This document shows positions 43,280 to 53,173 of a stretch of DNA of 64,000 bases, in pieces. A model generated the notes under the pieces. The model did no database searches, was not told the DNA's origin, and worked only from the letters and a program-made list of their open reading frames with translations. This DNA comes from Desulfobacter latus. Lineage in GTDB: Bacteria; Desulfobacterota; Desulfobacteria; Desulfobacterales; Desulfobacteraceae. The stretch covers positions 1 through 64,000 of the forward strand of contig NZ_JACADJ010000006.1 of the NCBI RefSeq assembly GCF_013389365.1, given 5' to 3'. The position numbers and the translations under genes were made by a program. Positions within the stretch are counted from its first letter, which is position 1, and each line of letters opens with the position of its first letter.

Positions 43280-43822
43280 TTAATCTTTGCCAGCAGTCTT
43301 ACCTGCTTTTCTGATAATTCTTTCGTCAGCATACATAATGCCTTTGCCTTTATAAGGCTCGGGAGGTCTAACAGCTCGAATATTTGCTGCAGCCTGCCCC
43401 AGAAGCTCTTTATCAATACAGCTAAGGGTAACTTCGACGTTTTTATCCACCGCAGCAGTTACACCATCAGGAAGGGCAAAGTCCACAGGATTGGAATACC
43501 CGACAGACAGCACCAAATTTTTTCCTTTCGTCTCAGCCCGGTAACCAATGCCGGAAAGTATCAGTTTTTTTTCATAACCTTGGGTGACACCATGTACCAT
43601 ATTAAAAATAAGAGACCTGAAAAGACCCTGTAGCGCCACTTTCTTTTTATCAGAGGTGTCGGTGGTTACATTCAACACCTGGTTATCAATTTCAATATTG
43701 ACTGCCGGATGCAGCTTACGGTCAAGACTGCCTTTAGGCCCTTTGACATTGATGGTATCCCCATCAAGGGTAATCTGAACCTTATCTGGAAGCTGAACCG
43801 GCTTTTTTCCTATTCTGGACAT
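43280..43822 (-). CDS. rplF: 50S ribosomal protein L6
   Basis: Two tandem alpha/beta domains by the GTPase-associated centre. The 180-residue protein begins MSRIGKKPVQLPDKVQI and has VKGPKGSLDRKLHP, and the signature PEPYKGKGIMYADERIIRKAGK near the C-terminus. Its place between rpsH and rplR is standard. Confidence 0.97.
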   Translation of the reverse strand: MSRIGKKPVQLPDKVQITLDGDTINVKGPKGSLDRKLHPAVNIEIDNQVLNVTTDTSDKKKVALQGLFRSLIFNMVHGVTQGYEKKLILSGIGYRAETKGKNLVLSVGYSNPVDFALPDGVTAAVDKNVEVTLSCIDKELLGQAAANIRAVRPPEPYKGKGIMYADERIIRKAGKTAGKD

Positions 43823-43837
43823 CTTATCGCTCCTGTC

Positions 43838-44236
43838 TTACCAAACGTTACAAAGAATTTCACCGCCGACCTTTGCTTCTTTTGCCTGTATGTCGGTCAT
43901 CAACCCCTTAGAAGTGGAAATGATGGAAATACCTAAGCCATTTAACACCGGCTTGATATCTTTTGATTTAGCGTAGACCCTGCAAGAGGGTTTGCTGACA
44001 CGTTGTATACCAAAAATAGTCGGTTCGCCTTCTGAAACATATTTCAAGGCCACCCGGATAACCCCCTGGGTCTCATCTTCGAGAAATTTGTAATCTTTGA
44101 TATACCCTTGTTCCTTCAGCACCCGCACCATTTCACGTTTAATTTTTGATCCGGGGATATCCACTTTGGTCAAACCTGCTTTACCACCATTTCTGATTAT
44201 GGTCAGCATGTCTGCAATGGGATCACTAATTGCCAT
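43838..44236 (-). CDS. rpsH: 30S ribosomal protein S8
   Basis: A primary 16S rRNA binder; in E. coli S8 is the repressor of the spc operon. The 132-residue protein has SDPIADMLTIIRNGGKAG and the C-terminal GLGISIISTSKGLMTDIQAKEAKVGGEILC (shown in part: STSKGLMTDIQAKEAKVGGE). Downstream of rpsN, upstream of rplF. Confidence 0.97.
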   Translation of the reverse strand: MAISDPIADMLTIIRNGGKAGLTKVDIPGSKIKREMVRVLKEQGYIKDYKFLEDETQGVIRVALKYVSEGEPTIFGIQRVSKPSCRVYAKSKDIKPVLNGLGISIISTSKGLMTDIQAKEAKVGGEILCNVW

Positions 44237-44291
44237 TTGAAAATCTCCTTAAATAAGCTGATATTTAAACAATCGTTAGAATCTGAATCCG

Positions 44292-44477
44292 CTACCAAGA
44301 AGACTTGGTGACACCCGGCAATTTACCTTGTGACGCAAGCGTTCTGAAACAGATTCTGCAAATACCAACTTTTCTAATAAATGCACGTGATCTACCGCAT
44401 AAGGGGCACCTGTTATAAGCCCGTACACCAAATTTGGGTTTTCTTTGTGCCTTTGCAATTAAAGCTTTTTTAGCCAA
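44292..44477 (-). CDS. rpsZ: 30S ribosomal protein S14, zinc (type Z) form
   Basis: A 61-residue S14 of the short, zinc-binding type: [20 protein letters not shown] supplies four cysteines in CxxC pairs. The start [16 protein letters not shown] and the end [11 protein letters not shown] are typical. The long, zinc-free type seen in E. coli is absent at this place. It lies between rplE and rpsH. Confidence 0.96.
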   Translation of the reverse strand: MAKKALIAKAQRKPKFGVRAYNRCPLCGRSRAFIRKVGICRICFRTLASQGKLPGVTKSSW

Positions 44478-44498
44478 ACGATCTTCCTCCTTAGGTCC

Positions 44499-45038
44499 TT
44501 AATTTTTAAAGGGCATTCCCATTAATTTAAGAAATGATTTCCCTTCTTCATCGGTTTGGGCTGTGGTGACAACCGTTACATTGAGGCCCTTGATAACGTC
44601 AGTTTTATCATAATCAATTTCAGGAAAAATGATATGCTCAGTAATCCCCAAGCTGTAATTACCACGGCCATCAAATGCTTTTCCTGAAATTCCTTTAAAA
44701 TCCCTTACACGGGGCAGTGCGATGTTGACTAATCTATCAAAAAAATCATACATTTTTTCCCGCCTAAGTGTCACTTTGCACCCGATGGGAAGATCCGCAC
44801 GCAATTTAAAATTTGCAATGGGTTTCTTTGCGCGGGTAATTACGGCCTTTTGTCCTGCAATCAATCCAAGTTCCTGGGCTGCGGTTTCAACGATCTTCGG
44901 GTTTCTGACCGCCTCGCCAAGCCCCATATTCAGTACAATTTTATCCAACTTTGGTACTTGGCACTGATTGGTGTAGTTAAACTCATTCGTCAATGCGGGG
45001 ACCACTTCATTGGTATACTTTTCCTTAAGCGTAGTCAT
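44499..45038 (-). CDS. rplE: 50S ribosomal protein L5
   Basis: A 179-residue protein that binds 5S rRNA and makes a bridge to S13. Marks: [59 protein letters not shown] and the C-terminal [13 protein letters not shown]. Follows rplX with about 20 bp between. Confidence 0.97.
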   Translation of the reverse strand: MTTLKEKYTNEVVPALTNEFNYTNQCQVPKLDKIVLNMGLGEAVRNPKIVETAAQELGLIAGQKAVITRAKKPIANFKLRADLPIGCKVTLRREKMYDFFDRLVNIALPRVRDFKGISGKAFDGRGNYSLGITEHIIFPEIDYDKTDVIKGLNVTVVTTAQTDEEGKSFLKLMGMPFKN

Positions 45039-45060
45039 TTATTTTCTCCGGCTTTAGGTG

Positions 45061-45381
45061 TTATGAGTCTATCTGCTGATTGCATTTTTTACAGACTCTT
45101 ACCCGTTTTCCATCTTCAAGCTGCTTGATTCCGATACGGGTCGGCTTTACACAGGAATTACACATCAGCATAAGATTGGATACGTCCATGGGCATAGGTT
45201 TTTTAACGATGCCCCCCTGGGGGTTTTCCTGGGAAGGACGCTGATGAACTTTGACCATGTTGATATTTTCAACAACAATCCGGTTCGTCTTTTTGGCAAC
45301 TTTCAGAACCTTGCCGATCTTTCCTTTGTCCTTGCCGGTCAATACTTTAACTTTATCATCTTTTTTTATTCTTATTTTCAT
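45061..45381 (-). CDS. rplX: 50S ribosomal protein L24
   Basis: An early assembly protein with a KOW motif (KIRIKKDDKVKVLTGKDKGK). The ORF can be extended by 11 codons to a TTG overlapping rplN, but the ATG at 45379-45381 gives the family N-terminus MKIRIKKDD and a length of 106 residues, so I use it. The C-terminal part contains CNSCVKPTRIGIKQLEDGK and CKKC, a CxxC pair at each end, a zinc-binding variant of L24. Confidence 0.95.
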   Translation of the reverse strand: MKIRIKKDDKVKVLTGKDKGKIGKVLKVAKKTNRIVVENINMVKVHQRPSQENPQGGIVKKPMPMDVSNLMLMCNSCVKPTRIGIKQLEDGKRVRVCKKCNQQIDS

Positions 45382-45410
45382 GACTTCTTTTTGTTCTCCC
45401 TGGCCTTGGA

Positions 45411-45779
45411 TCAAAGTACGTCAGGCGCAAGAGAAATAATCTTCATAAAACGCCTTGCGCGAAGTTCTCTTGCCACTGGTCCGAAAATACGGGTTCCCAC
45501 CGGCTCGTTATTTTTGTTAATCACGACAGCGGAATTATCATCAAAACGGATGGATGATCCGTCGGGCCGGGAGATCTCTTTTTTGGTTCTGACAATAACT
45601 GCCTGAACTACGTCTCCCTTGCTGACCTTTGAATTGGGAATAGCCTCTTTTACGGAAACAACGATAACATCTCCGATGGTGGCGTATCTTCTTTTAGACC
45701 CGCCAAGAACTTTTATGCAGTACAGTTCTTTGGCGCCTGAATTGTCAGCGACTGTCAGTCTGGTTTCACTTTGAATCAT
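45411..45779 (-). CDS. rplN: 50S ribosomal protein L14
   Basis: A 122-residue protein near the factor-binding site. Typical: [35 protein letters not shown], and the C-terminal [23 protein letters not shown] in part ([19 protein letters not shown]). Lies between rpsQ and rplX. Confidence 0.97.
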   Translation of the reverse strand: MIQSETRLTVADNSGAKELYCIKVLGGSKRRYATIGDVIVVSVKEAIPNSKVSKGDVVQAVIVRTKKEISRPDGSSIRFDDNSAVVINKNNEPVGTRIFGPVARELRARRFMKIISLAPDVL

Positions 45780-45797
45780 TATTCAACTCCTTAGACA

Positions 45798-46058
45798 CTA
45801 GACCGCTTTTTTAACAATTTCAGTAATCCGAAACCGTTTTAATTTACTCAGCGGCCTGGTTTCGATAATTTTGACTTCGTCACCAATTTTGCATTCATTT
45901 TGTTCATCATGGGCATGATATTTTTTGTAACGTTTGATGTATTTTTTATACACCTTATGCTGTACAATTCTTTCAACCCTGACCACCACGGACTTATCCA
46001 TTTTGTCGGACACGATCAGACCAATCAGCTCTTTTTTATTTTTTTTTGTAGTTTCCAT
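45798..46058 (-). CDS. rpsQ: 30S ribosomal protein S17
   Basis: An 86-residue OB-fold primary rRNA binder. Visible are [39 protein letters not shown] and [15 protein letters not shown]. Follows rpmC with about 15 bp. Confidence 0.97.
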   Translation of the reverse strand: METTKKNKKELIGLIVSDKMDKSVVVRVERIVQHKVYKKYIKRYKKYHAHDEQNECKIGDEVKIIETRPLSKLKRFRITEIVKKAV

Positions 46059-46073
46059 ATCAATACTCGTTAG

Positions 46074-46277
46074 TTAGCTAATTTTGATATTCATTTCTTT
46101 GGAAATCGTGTAAAGTCTGGCGATGTCTTTTCTTACACTGGACAGATTGGCTGTATTCGCGAGCTGACCCACATTATTCTGAAAACGAAGGTTAAACAGT
46201 TGTTTTTTAAGCTCAACGATTTTGTCTTTAATCTGACCTGCATCCATGTCCCTGATTTCACTGGCCTTTAACATCAT
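46074..46277 (-). CDS. rpmC: 50S ribosomal protein L29
   Basis: A 67-residue helical-hairpin protein at the peptide exit. Core: [40 protein letters not shown]. Two consecutive ATG codons overlap the rplP stop (ATGATG over TGA), so translation is coupled; the second gives the more typical length. Confidence 0.95.
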   Translation of the reverse strand: MMLKASEIRDMDAGQIKDKIVELKKQLFNLRFQNNVGQLANTANLSSVRKDIARLYTISKEMNIKIS

Positions 46278-46684
46278 TTATTCCTTTCCACAAAACGGGT
46301 TTTCACGGAAAGTTTTCTGGCCGCTAGCCTTAAGGCCTCTTTGGCCAATTCCCTGTCAACGCCTTCCATTTCATAAAGAATCTTGCCGGGTTTTACCCTT
46401 GCCACCCAAGAATCCGTTGCCCCTTTACCTTTACCCATCCTGACTTCAGCCGGTTTTTTGGTAATGGGATGATCCGGAAAAAAACGAATCCAGCTTTTGC
46501 CCTGTCTTTTTGCCTTTCTGGTCATCGCGACCCTGGCAGCCTCAATCTGTCTTGCATTTATATACCCGCATTCCACAGCCTGGAGTCCATAATCTCCAAA
46601 ACTCAATGTATTTCCTCGAGTCGGTGTTCCTTTAGTTCTACCACGAAACTGTTTGCGGTATTTGATATTTCTGGGACTCAGCAT
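46274..46684 (-). CDS. rplP: 50S ribosomal protein L16
   Basis: A 136-residue protein needed for A-site tRNA binding. Markers are the N-terminal [26 protein letters not shown]-like [20 protein letters not shown], and [20 protein letters not shown]. Lies 23 bp after rpsC. Confidence 0.97.
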   Translation of the reverse strand: MLSPRNIKYRKQFRGRTKGTPTRGNTLSFGDYGLQAVECGYINARQIEAARVAMTRKAKRQGKSWIRFFPDHPITKKPAEVRMGKGKGATDSWVARVKPGKILYEMEGVDRELAKEALRLAARKLSVKTRFVERNK

Positions 46685-46707
46685 TTGCTAATTTCTCCTT
46701 ATTGCCT

Positions 46708-47361
46708 TTAATTAGTTGCCAGAGTCTGTTCACCAGGGTTTATAACTTCCCCTTTGAATATGAACACCTTAATCCCAATGGTCCCATAGGTGGTCTTGGC
46801 TTCAATAAATCCGTAATCCACATCAGCTCTAAGCGTATGCAACGGGATTCTACCCTCCTTGTACCATTCGGTTCTGGCCATTTCCGCACCCCCCAGGCGA
46901 CCGGAGCAAATAATTTTAATACCTTTTGCTCCAAATCTCATGGCAGAGGAAACGCTTCTTTTCATTGCTCTTCTGAAGGCAATGCGTTTTTCAAGCTGGC
47001 TTGCAATATTTTCCGCTACCAATTGTGCATCAGTTTCAGGTCTTCTGACCTCTTTAATATCAATCAACACTTCAGGATTAAGCATTTTTTCAAGCTCGTT
47101 TTTCAACAAGGCGATCTCTGAACCCTTTTTGCCGATAATGATGCCTGGCCTGGCTGCAAAAACTCTGAGCCTGATCTGTTTTGAAAACCGCTCAATCTCA
47201 ATTTTTGAGATACCGGCGTGGTATAGTTTCTTTTTCAAAAATTTTCTTACTTTAAAATCTTCTTCGACAAAGTTTGCATACTCTTTGTCAGCGTACCACC
47301 TGGAATCCCAAGTCCTGATGATGCCTAATCTTAATCCGGTAGGATTTACTTTTTGGCCCAA
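46708..47361 (-). CDS. rpsC: 30S ribosomal protein S3
   Basis: S3 lines the mRNA entry path. The 217-residue protein begins [20 protein letters not shown], has the KH domain around [20 protein letters not shown], and the C-terminal [20 protein letters not shown] and [14 protein letters not shown]. Standard position after rplV. Confidence 0.97.
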   Translation of the reverse strand: MGQKVNPTGLRLGIIRTWDSRWYADKEYANFVEEDFKVRKFLKKKLYHAGISKIEIERFSKQIRLRVFAARPGIIIGKKGSEIALLKNELEKMLNPEVLIDIKEVRRPETDAQLVAENIASQLEKRIAFRRAMKRSVSSAMRFGAKGIKIICSGRLGGAEMARTEWYKEGRIPLHTLRADVDYGFIEAKTTYGTIGIKVFIFKGEVINPGEQTLATN

Positions 47362-47377
47362 GCCTTTCCCTCCTTAT

Positions 47378-47713
47378 TTAGACGGTTTCTTCTACAACCA
47401 CTGTTAAATGACTGGTTCTTTTTAGAATACGGGCAGCGCGTCCTCTTGCCCGCGGCCTGAACCGTTTCATGGATGGTCCATGATCAACAATCACATTTTT
47501 CACTACCAGCTTGTCAACATCTATCTCATTGTTATGCTCGGCATTGGCAATGGCAGACGATAGGGTTTTATACATAATCCCCGCTGCCTTTAACGGCATG
47601 AACTTTAATAAGGTCAGCGCCTGTTCGGCATTTTTGCCTTTGATCTCGCTGATGGGCAGCCGAAGCTTAAACGGTGAGATTCTTGCGTATCTTGTAGTCG
47701 CTTTAACTTCCAT
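47378..47713 (-). CDS. rplV: 50S ribosomal protein L22
   Basis: A 111-residue protein whose loop reaches into the exit tunnel. Marks: [40 protein letters not shown] and the C-terminal [25 protein letters not shown] in part. Follows rpsS with about 30 bp. Confidence 0.97.
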   Translation of the reverse strand: MEVKATTRYARISPFKLRLPISEIKGKNAEQALTLLKFMPLKAAGIMYKTLSSAIANAEHNNEIDVDKLVVKNVIVDHGPSMKRFRPRARGRAARILKRTSHLTVVVEETV

Positions 47714-47742
47714 ATCTTAAATTTCCTCTAAATCATAGCAGA

Positions 47743-48018
47743 TTACCGTTTGGATTTTTTATCTGCGGCATGACCCCAATAAGTTCTTGTGGGTGAAAAT
47801 TCACCAAGTTTATGCCCCACCATATTTTCCGTTACAAATACCGGAATAAATTTTTTTCCGTTATGCACAGCAAAGGTATTGCCGACCATTTCAGGTAAAA
47901 TAGTGGAACGGCGCGACCAGGTTTTGATTACTTTATTACTGCTGGACTTCTGGGCTTCAAGAACTTTTTTAAGAAGCTCAGGCGCGATATAGGGTCCTTT
48001 TTTTAACGATCTTGGCAT
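47743..48018 (-). CDS. rpsS: 30S ribosomal protein S19
   Basis: A 91-residue head protein of the small subunit. Typical N-terminus [20 protein letters not shown] and [20 protein letters not shown]. Only about 10 bp separate it from rplB. Confidence 0.97.
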   Translation of the reverse strand: MPRSLKKGPYIAPELLKKVLEAQKSSSNKVIKTWSRRSTILPEMVGNTFAVHNGKKFIPVFVTENMVGHKLGEFSPTRTYWGHAADKKSKR

Positions 48019-48028
48019 AATTTATCAC

Positions 48029-48862
48029 CTATTTCCTTTTAGCCCTTCTTTTGACAATATACTTATCTGTTCTGACACTTTTACGGGTTCTTTTACCCTT
48101 GGCAGGCACACCCCAGGGGGAACATGGCTGTCGACCACCAGAAGAACGGCCTTCACCGCCCCCCATGGGATGATCCACAGGGTTCATTGCCACACCACGA
48201 ACAGAGGGCCGTTTTCCCATCCATCTCGTACGCCCTGCTTTACCGATGCTGACATCACTGTGTTTTTCGTTCCCAACACGTCCGACAGTGGCTTTGCATT
48301 TAAGGTGAATCATACGAACTTCACCGGAAGGAAGCAGGATTTGGGCATAAGCGCCTTCTTTAGCCATTAACCGTGCGTATCCGCCGGCACTCCTGACAAT
48401 CTGTCCACCTTTGTTCTGCTTAAGCTCAATATTATGAATTCTCGTACCGGTGGGGATATTTTCCAACGGCAAACAGTTTCCTGGTTTAATATCCGCATCA
48501 GGACCGGTCTCAAGAATGTCACCGACCTTGATATCAAGAGGCGCCAAGATATATCTCTTTTCACCGTCAGCATAGGTTAACAGGGCGATTCTGGCTGACC
48601 TGTTCGGATCATATTCGATGGCAGAAACCTTGGCTGGAATTCCGTCTTTGTCTCTTTTAAAATCAATAATACGGTATTTTTTCTTAGCCCCGCCACCTCT
48701 ATGCTTGGCGGTAATTCTTCCATAAGAATTTCGGCCGGACCGCTTATTGATATTTTTTGTCAGCCTTCGTTCAGGACTTTCTTTTGTAATTTCTTCAAAA
48801 GAAAGATACTCCTGGGCGCGTCTTCCCGGAGATGTCGGCTTGGTCTTAACTATTGTTGACAT
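48029..48862 (-). CDS. rplB: 50S ribosomal protein L2
   Basis: A 277-residue protein needed for subunit joining and peptidyl-transferase assembly. Conserved blocks: [40 protein letters not shown], and the C-terminal [20 protein letters not shown] with the functionally important His. Standard position between rplW and rpsS. Confidence 0.98.
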   Translation of the reverse strand: MSTIVKTKPTSPGRRAQEYLSFEEITKESPERRLTKNINKRSGRNSYGRITAKHRGGGAKKKYRIIDFKRDKDGIPAKVSAIEYDPNRSARIALLTYADGEKRYILAPLDIKVGDILETGPDADIKPGNCLPLENIPTGTRIHNIELKQNKGGQIVRSAGGYARLMAKEGAYAQILLPSGEVRMIHLKCKATVGRVGNEKHSDVSIGKAGRTRWMGKRPSVRGVAMNPVDHPMGGGEGRSSGGRQPCSPWGVPAKGKRTRKSVRTDKYIVKRRAKRK

Positions 48863-48874
48863 ATTAATACCTCT

Positions 48875-49162
48875 TTACACACCTTCAAAAAAATCAATTC
48901 GTTGTCCAGGCATCAGCGTAACAACGGCTTTTTTCCAGTCCTTTTTCTTGCCGATAATTCTGCCACGCTGTTTTATTTTTCCTTTAACCTGTACGGTTCT
49001 GACCTGCTTGACCTGTGCATTGAACGCTTTTTCAACAGCATTTTTAATTTCAACCCTGTTGGCATCCTTGGCTACTTTTAAAGTCACTTGGTTGAACAAC
49101 TCTCTTTGAAGGGTGGATTTTTCGGTAACGACAGGTCCACGGAGGATGTCATATTCAATCAT
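48875..49162 (-). CDS. rplW: 50S ribosomal protein L23
   Basis: A 95-residue protein at the tunnel exit, the docking site for trigger factor and SRP. Marks are [34 protein letters not shown] and [18 protein letters not shown]. One base separates it from rplD. Confidence 0.97.
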   Translation of the reverse strand: MIEYDILRGPVVTEKSTLQRELFNQVTLKVAKDANRVEIKNAVEKAFNAQVKQVRTVQVKGKIKQRGRIIGKKKDWKKAVVTLMPGQRIDFFEGV

Positions 49163-49163
49163 C

Positions 49164-49784
49164 TTAACTCAGCCTCCCTTTGATGTTCTCAATACTGGAT
49201 TCAAGCAGCAGAAGGTTCTTAAACTTTAAAATGTCATAAACATTGAGACCTTCAGTTTTAATCACTTTGACATCCGGAATATTTCTGGAGGACAGCACAA
49301 GCTTTGCATCGTCGGCATCTGAAACAATGAGAAGATCATCAAGCTTCAATGTGGAAAGCACATGGGTCAATGCTTTTGTTTTGATTTCTTCAAGTTCAAG
49401 CGCATCAATAACAAAAAGCCGGCTGTCGGAAACTTTCGCACTTAAAGCCATTTTAAGGGCAAGTTTTCTTACTTTCTTAGGTACTTTTATTTCATAAGAT
49501 CTGGGGCTGGGACCAAAGATAACGCCCCCACCTTTACGTAATGGGGATTTTATACTACCAGCCCGTGCATTCCCGGTCCCTTTCTGCCTGAATAATTTTT
49601 TCGTGGAACCTGAAATCATACCCCTGGTTTTAGACGCAGCAGTCCCCTCCCGTTTTGAAACGAGCTGGGACCGCACGACCTCGTGAAGAACACTTGTTTT
49701 AACCGGTATGCTGAAAATTTCGTCAGGCAGCTCAACTTCAGACACTTTAGCACCTGTACTGTTTAATACCTCTACAGCAGCCAT
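49164..49784 (-). CDS. rplD: 50S ribosomal protein L4
   Basis: L4 lines the exit tunnel and, in E. coli, represses the S10 operon. The 206-residue protein has [20 protein letters not shown] and [20 protein letters not shown], the extended loop signature. The spacing to rplC upstream is 142 bp, much larger than the short gap usual in this operon, so extra sequence has been inserted there. Confidence 0.97.
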   Translation of the reverse strand: MAAVEVLNSTGAKVSEVELPDEIFSIPVKTSVLHEVVRSQLVSKREGTAASKTRGMISGSTKKLFRQKGTGNARAGSIKSPLRKGGGVIFGPSPRSYEIKVPKKVRKLALKMALSAKVSDSRLFVIDALELEEIKTKALTHVLSTLKLDDLLIVSDADDAKLVLSSRNIPDVKVIKTEGLNVYDILKFKNLLLLESSIENIKGRLS

Positions 49785-49926
49785 TATTCTTCCTCTTCAA
49801 TTTTGATCGACTATGCATCACTGCGAAATAATTGCAATACCCATAGCCGCTATTCGTCTATTTAATCGAACTGATGTCCTGCCGCGTTCTCTAATTTTCA
49901 TAAAAAACACGGCGTCAAAAACTGTT

Positions 49927-50559
49927 TTATTTATTTACATCAGTTTTACGCACTTCGACAACGCCAGTGTTAAAACCTGGAACAGCACCTTTTACGAGGA
50001 TGAGGTTATCGTCATGCTTAATATCTACAATGGTTAAATTTTTTACCGTAACTCTGTCAACCCCTTTGTGGCCAGGCATTCTCTTTCCCTTGATGACCTT
50101 TGCAGGCCAAGCAGAGTTACCGATGGAGCCTGGTTTTCTGTGGTTCCGGTTACCGTGGGTTTCAGGTCCTCTGGAAAAACCATGTCGTTTAATGGTTCCC
50201 TGAAAACCACGACCCTTTGAAATACCGGTCACGGTTACTTTATCACCAACTGAAAACATATCAGCACCAATGGTTGCACCGGTTTCTATATCTTCAATTG
50301 AATCTTCTCTAAATTCTCTTAAAACGCGAAAGCCTTTATCCGATGCTTTTTTTAAATGTCCTGCAATGGGTTTATTCAAGCGCTCAACCGGCTTTTCATC
50401 AAACCCGAGCTGCAAGGCTGCATACCCGTCCGTCTCTTCCGTTTTTATCTGGGTTACGACACAGGGTCCAACCTGCAGCACTGTAACAGGAACGAGCTGT
50501 CCATCGGAGGCAAACACATTGGTCATCCCGATTTTTTTTCCAAGCAATCCACTCATCAT
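49927..50559 (-). CDS. rplC: 50S ribosomal protein L3
   Basis: L3 initiates large-subunit assembly. The 210-residue protein starts at two consecutive ATG codons, [18 protein letters not shown], and has GVTKGKGF-like [40 protein letters not shown] and [13 protein letters not shown]. It lies between rpsJ and rplD in the S10 operon. Confidence 0.97.
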   Translation of the reverse strand: MMSGLLGKKIGMTNVFASDGQLVPVTVLQVGPCVVTQIKTEETDGYAALQLGFDEKPVERLNKPIAGHLKKASDKGFRVLREFREDSIEDIETGATIGADMFSVGDKVTVTGISKGRGFQGTIKRHGFSRGPETHGNRNHRKPGSIGNSAWPAKVIKGKRMPGHKGVDRVTVKNLTIVDIKHDDNLILVKGAVPGFNTGVVEVRKTDVNK

Positions 50560-50583
50560 AACAAATATGTCCCTGTTAATGCA

Positions 50584-50892
50584 CTATAATTTAATTTCAA
50601 CATCGACACCGGGGGAGAGGTCAAGTTTCATTAACGCATCCACGGTCTGCTGTGTCGGCTCAAGAATATCCATCATTCTCTTATGCGTCCTGATTTCAAA
50701 CTGCTCACGAGATTTCTTATCCACATGAGGGGAACGCAACACAGTAAACTTGTTGATCCGGGTAGGTAAGGGAACCGGTCCCACAATTCTGGCACCGGTT
50801 TTCCTTGCCGTATCAACAATGTCTACTGAAGACTGATCAAGCAGCTTATGATCATAAGCTTTGAGCCTAATTCTTATCTTAGTCTTCAACAT
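50584..50892 (-). CDS. rpsJ: 30S ribosomal protein S10
   Basis: A 102-residue protein of the small subunit head that also acts as NusE in antitermination. Typical blocks: [40 protein letters not shown] and [19 protein letters not shown]. It directly follows tuf (24 bp between), so the str and S10 operons run together with no clear promoter in between. Confidence 0.97.
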   Translation of the reverse strand: MLKTKIRIRLKAYDHKLLDQSSVDIVDTARKTGARIVGPVPLPTRINKFTVLRSPHVDKKSREQFEIRTHKRMMDILEPTQQTVDALMKLDLSPGVDVEIKL

Positions 50893-50915
50893 TGTTATTG
50901 TTCTTTCTTAATCTA

Positions 50916-52109
50916 CTATTCTATGATTTCACCAACAACACCAGCACCAACTGTACGGCCACCTTCACGAATAGCGAAACGAAGTTCCTTTTCCATGGCG
51001 ATAGGGTTGATCAATTCGACGTTAATGGTAGCATTATCACCAGGCATAATCATTTCAACACCCTCTTCCAGAGTCAAAACGCCGGTGATATCAGTGGTCC
51101 TAAAGAAGAATTGGGGTCTGTACCCGGTAAAAAACGGTGTATGGCGCCCACCCTCTTCTTTACTCAGGGCATACATTTCAGCTTTAAACTTGGTATGTGG
51201 CTCAATTGAGCCGGGCTTACATACAACCTGACCACGCTCAACCTGATCACGTTTTGTACCGCGCAGCAGCAATCCGACATTATCACCGGCCTGGCCCTCA
51301 TCCAGAAGCTTTCTGAACATCTCGACACCGGTACATACAGTTTTAGCCGTATCCCTGATACCCACGATTTCAATTTCTTCGCCGGTTTTAATCACACCAC
51401 GCTCAATACGTCCCGTAACAACCGTACCACGACCGGAAATTGAAAAAACATCCTCAATCGGCATCAGGAAAGGCTTATCGGTATCTCTTTCAGGCTCAGG
51501 AACATAGGAGTCAAGCGTATCAAGAAGCTCAAAAATAGGCTTGGCGTCTTCAGCATCCACGTCGTCGCACTCCAGGGCCTTAAGCGCAGATCCCCGGATA
51601 ATCGGCGTCTCATCACCTGGGAAATCGTAGGAATCAAGAAGCTCCTGAAGTTCCATTTCAACCAGTTCAATCAACTCTTCATCATCAACCATATCGCATT
51701 TATTTAGAAAAACAACGATCTTAGGCACACCAACCTGACGGGCAAGCAGAATGTGCTCACGGGTCTGGGGCATAGGGCCGTCATCGGCGGACACAACAAG
51801 AATAGCACCATCCATCTGAGCGGCGCCGGTGATCATATTTTTAATATAGTCAGCATGGCCCGGACAATCGACATGCGCGTAATGACGGTTTTCGGTCTCA
51901 TATTCAACATGGGCGGTGGCGATGGTGATACCACGTTCTCTTTCTTCCGGGGCCTTATCAATTTCATCAAAGGGAACAAACTCCCCATGACCTTTCAGAC
52001 CGGCAAGCTTGGTAATCGCGGCGGTCAGAGTGGTTTTCCCGTGATCGATATGCCCGATTGTCCCGATGTTCACATGCGGTTTGTTCCGCTCAAATTTCTC
52101 CTTAGCCAT
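50916..52109 (-). CDS. tuf: Elongation factor Tu
   Basis: EF-Tu brings aminoacyl-tRNA to the ribosome. The 397-residue protein has G1 GHIDHGKT at 19-26, switch [17 protein letters not shown]4 [10 protein letters not shown] and the domain II/III marks [13 protein letters not shown] and [16 protein letters not shown]1 reads GHIDHGKT instead of the usual GHVDHGKT, a conservative change. It is transcribed after rpsG; fusA, usually between rpsG and tuf, is missing here. Confidence 0.98.
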   Translation of the reverse strand: MAKEKFERNKPHVNIGTIGHIDHGKTTLTAAITKLAGLKGHGEFVPFDEIDKAPEERERGITIATAHVEYETENRHYAHVDCPGHADYIKNMITGAAQMDGAILVVSADDGPMPQTREHILLARQVGVPKIVVFLNKCDMVDDEELIELVEMELQELLDSYDFPGDETPIIRGSALKALECDDVDAEDAKPIFELLDTLDSYVPEPERDTDKPFLMPIEDVFSISGRGTVVTGRIERGVIKTGEEIEIVGIRDTAKTVCTGVEMFRKLLDEGQAGDNVGLLLRGTKRDQVERGQVVCKPGSIEPHTKFKAEMYALSKEEGGRHTPFFTGYRPQFFFRTTDITGVLTLEEGVEMIMPGDNATINVELINPIAMEKELRFAIREGGRTVGAGVVGEIIE

Positions 52110-52156
52110 CTTCTGTATTCCTCCTGTGGAATGTTTACAAAGATATTTTTAAATTT

Positions 52157-52624
52157 CTACCACCTAAAATGTGCGAATGCCTTATTAGCTTCAGCCATTC
52201 TATGTGTATCTTCTCTTTTCTTGATTGCCCCGCCACGCTCGTTATAAGCGTCCATCAACTCAGCAGCAAGCTTATTCGCAAAGCCTTTTTCAGAACGACT
52301 TCTGCTGAAATTGATAAGCCACCTGAAGGCCAGAGCAGTCTGGCGACCGGGTTTTATATCAGTGGGCACCTGATAGGTAGACCCGCCGATCCTTCTTGAT
52401 TTCACTTCAACAGAAGGCCTAATATTATCAATCGCTTTTTTAAACACTGCCAGAGCAGGTTCGCCAATTTTATCTTCAGCAATCATCAACGCATTCGCCA
52501 CAATTTTTCGGGCAGCATTCTTTTTGCCGTCTCTCATGACACAATTGACAAACTTGGCTGCAAGCTTTTCCTCATGCGTGGCATCCTGCATGAAACCTTC
52601 TTTAAATACTAATTTTTCTGCCAT
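52157..52624 (-). CDS. rpsG: 30S ribosomal protein S7
   Basis: A primary 16S rRNA binder that nucleates the head of the small subunit. The 155-residue protein shows KFVNCVMRDGKKNAARKIVA, RPSVEVKSRRIGGSTYQVP and the C-terminal KREDTHRMAEANKAFAHFRW. Here it is directly followed by tuf after 47 bp, without the usual fusA. Confidence 0.97.
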   Translation of the reverse strand: MAEKLVFKEGFMQDATHEEKLAAKFVNCVMRDGKKNAARKIVANALMIAEDKIGEPALAVFKKAIDNIRPSVEVKSRRIGGSTYQVPTDIKPGRQTALAFRWLINFSRSRSEKGFANKLAAELMDAYNERGGAIKKREDTHRMAEANKAFAHFRW

Positions 52625-52699
52625 CTTAAAAAGTCCACCAAATTTATATTTTATTAATATGAATGCTTAAGCCCTTCATGACTATTTGGGCCATCATGA

Positions 52700-53071
52700 T
52701 TACTTGGGACGCTTGGCACCATATTTTGAACGCCCCTGGCGACGATCATCCACACCCAGCGTATCAAGGGCACCCCTGACAATATGATAGCGCACACCTG
52801 GAAGGTCTTTTACCCTTCCGCCCCTGACCAGGACAACAGAGTGTTCCTGGAGATTATGCCCCATACCCGGGATATAAGCCGCAACTTCCATACCGGTTGT
52901 CAAACGAACCCTTGCAACTTTCCTTAAAGCCGAGTTCGGTTTTTTAGGAGTAGAAGTATACACCCTGGTGCAAACCCCGCGTTTTTGAGGCCCACCCTTC
53001 AACGCCGGCGTACTAACTTTTTTTTCAGTTCTCTTTCTACCTTTTCTTACCAATTGATTTATGGTCGGCAT
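52700..53071 (-). CDS. rpsL: 30S ribosomal protein S12
   Basis: S12 acts in decoding and is the streptomycin-resistance locus. The 123-residue protein starts [19 protein letters not shown], and has [40 protein letters not shown] and [17 protein letters not shown]. The Lys in PKKPNSAL that is changed in resistant mutants is the wild-type residue. A strong sigma-70 promoter lies 50 bp ahead of it. First gene of the str transcript. Confidence 0.98.
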   Translation of the reverse strand: MPTINQLVRKGRKRTEKKVSTPALKGGPQKRGVCTRVYTSTPKKPNSALRKVARVRLTTGMEVAAYIPGMGHNLQEHSVVLVRGGRVKDLPGVRYHIVRGALDTLGVDDRRQGRSKYGAKRPK

Positions 53072-53128
53072 AACTCCACATGCTCCTTCATCAAACTTAA
53101 TAAGTCGCCATACACGACAAAATATTTA

Positions 53129-53157
53129 ATTCTACTTACACTTTTCCCAAATGTCAA
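53129..53157 (-). promoter_or_regulatory. Sigma-70 promoter of rpsL (str operon)
   Basis: On the minus strand TTGACA (53152-53157) is followed by exactly 17 bases and TAGAAT (53129-53134), about 58 bp ahead of the rpsL ATG. This is close to consensus and fits the strong expression expected for ribosomal genes. It lies in the gap after rpoC, so transcription of the str genes need not depend on read-through from rpoBC. Confidence 0.75.
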
Positions 53158-53173
53158 TAATATTTATTTTTTT

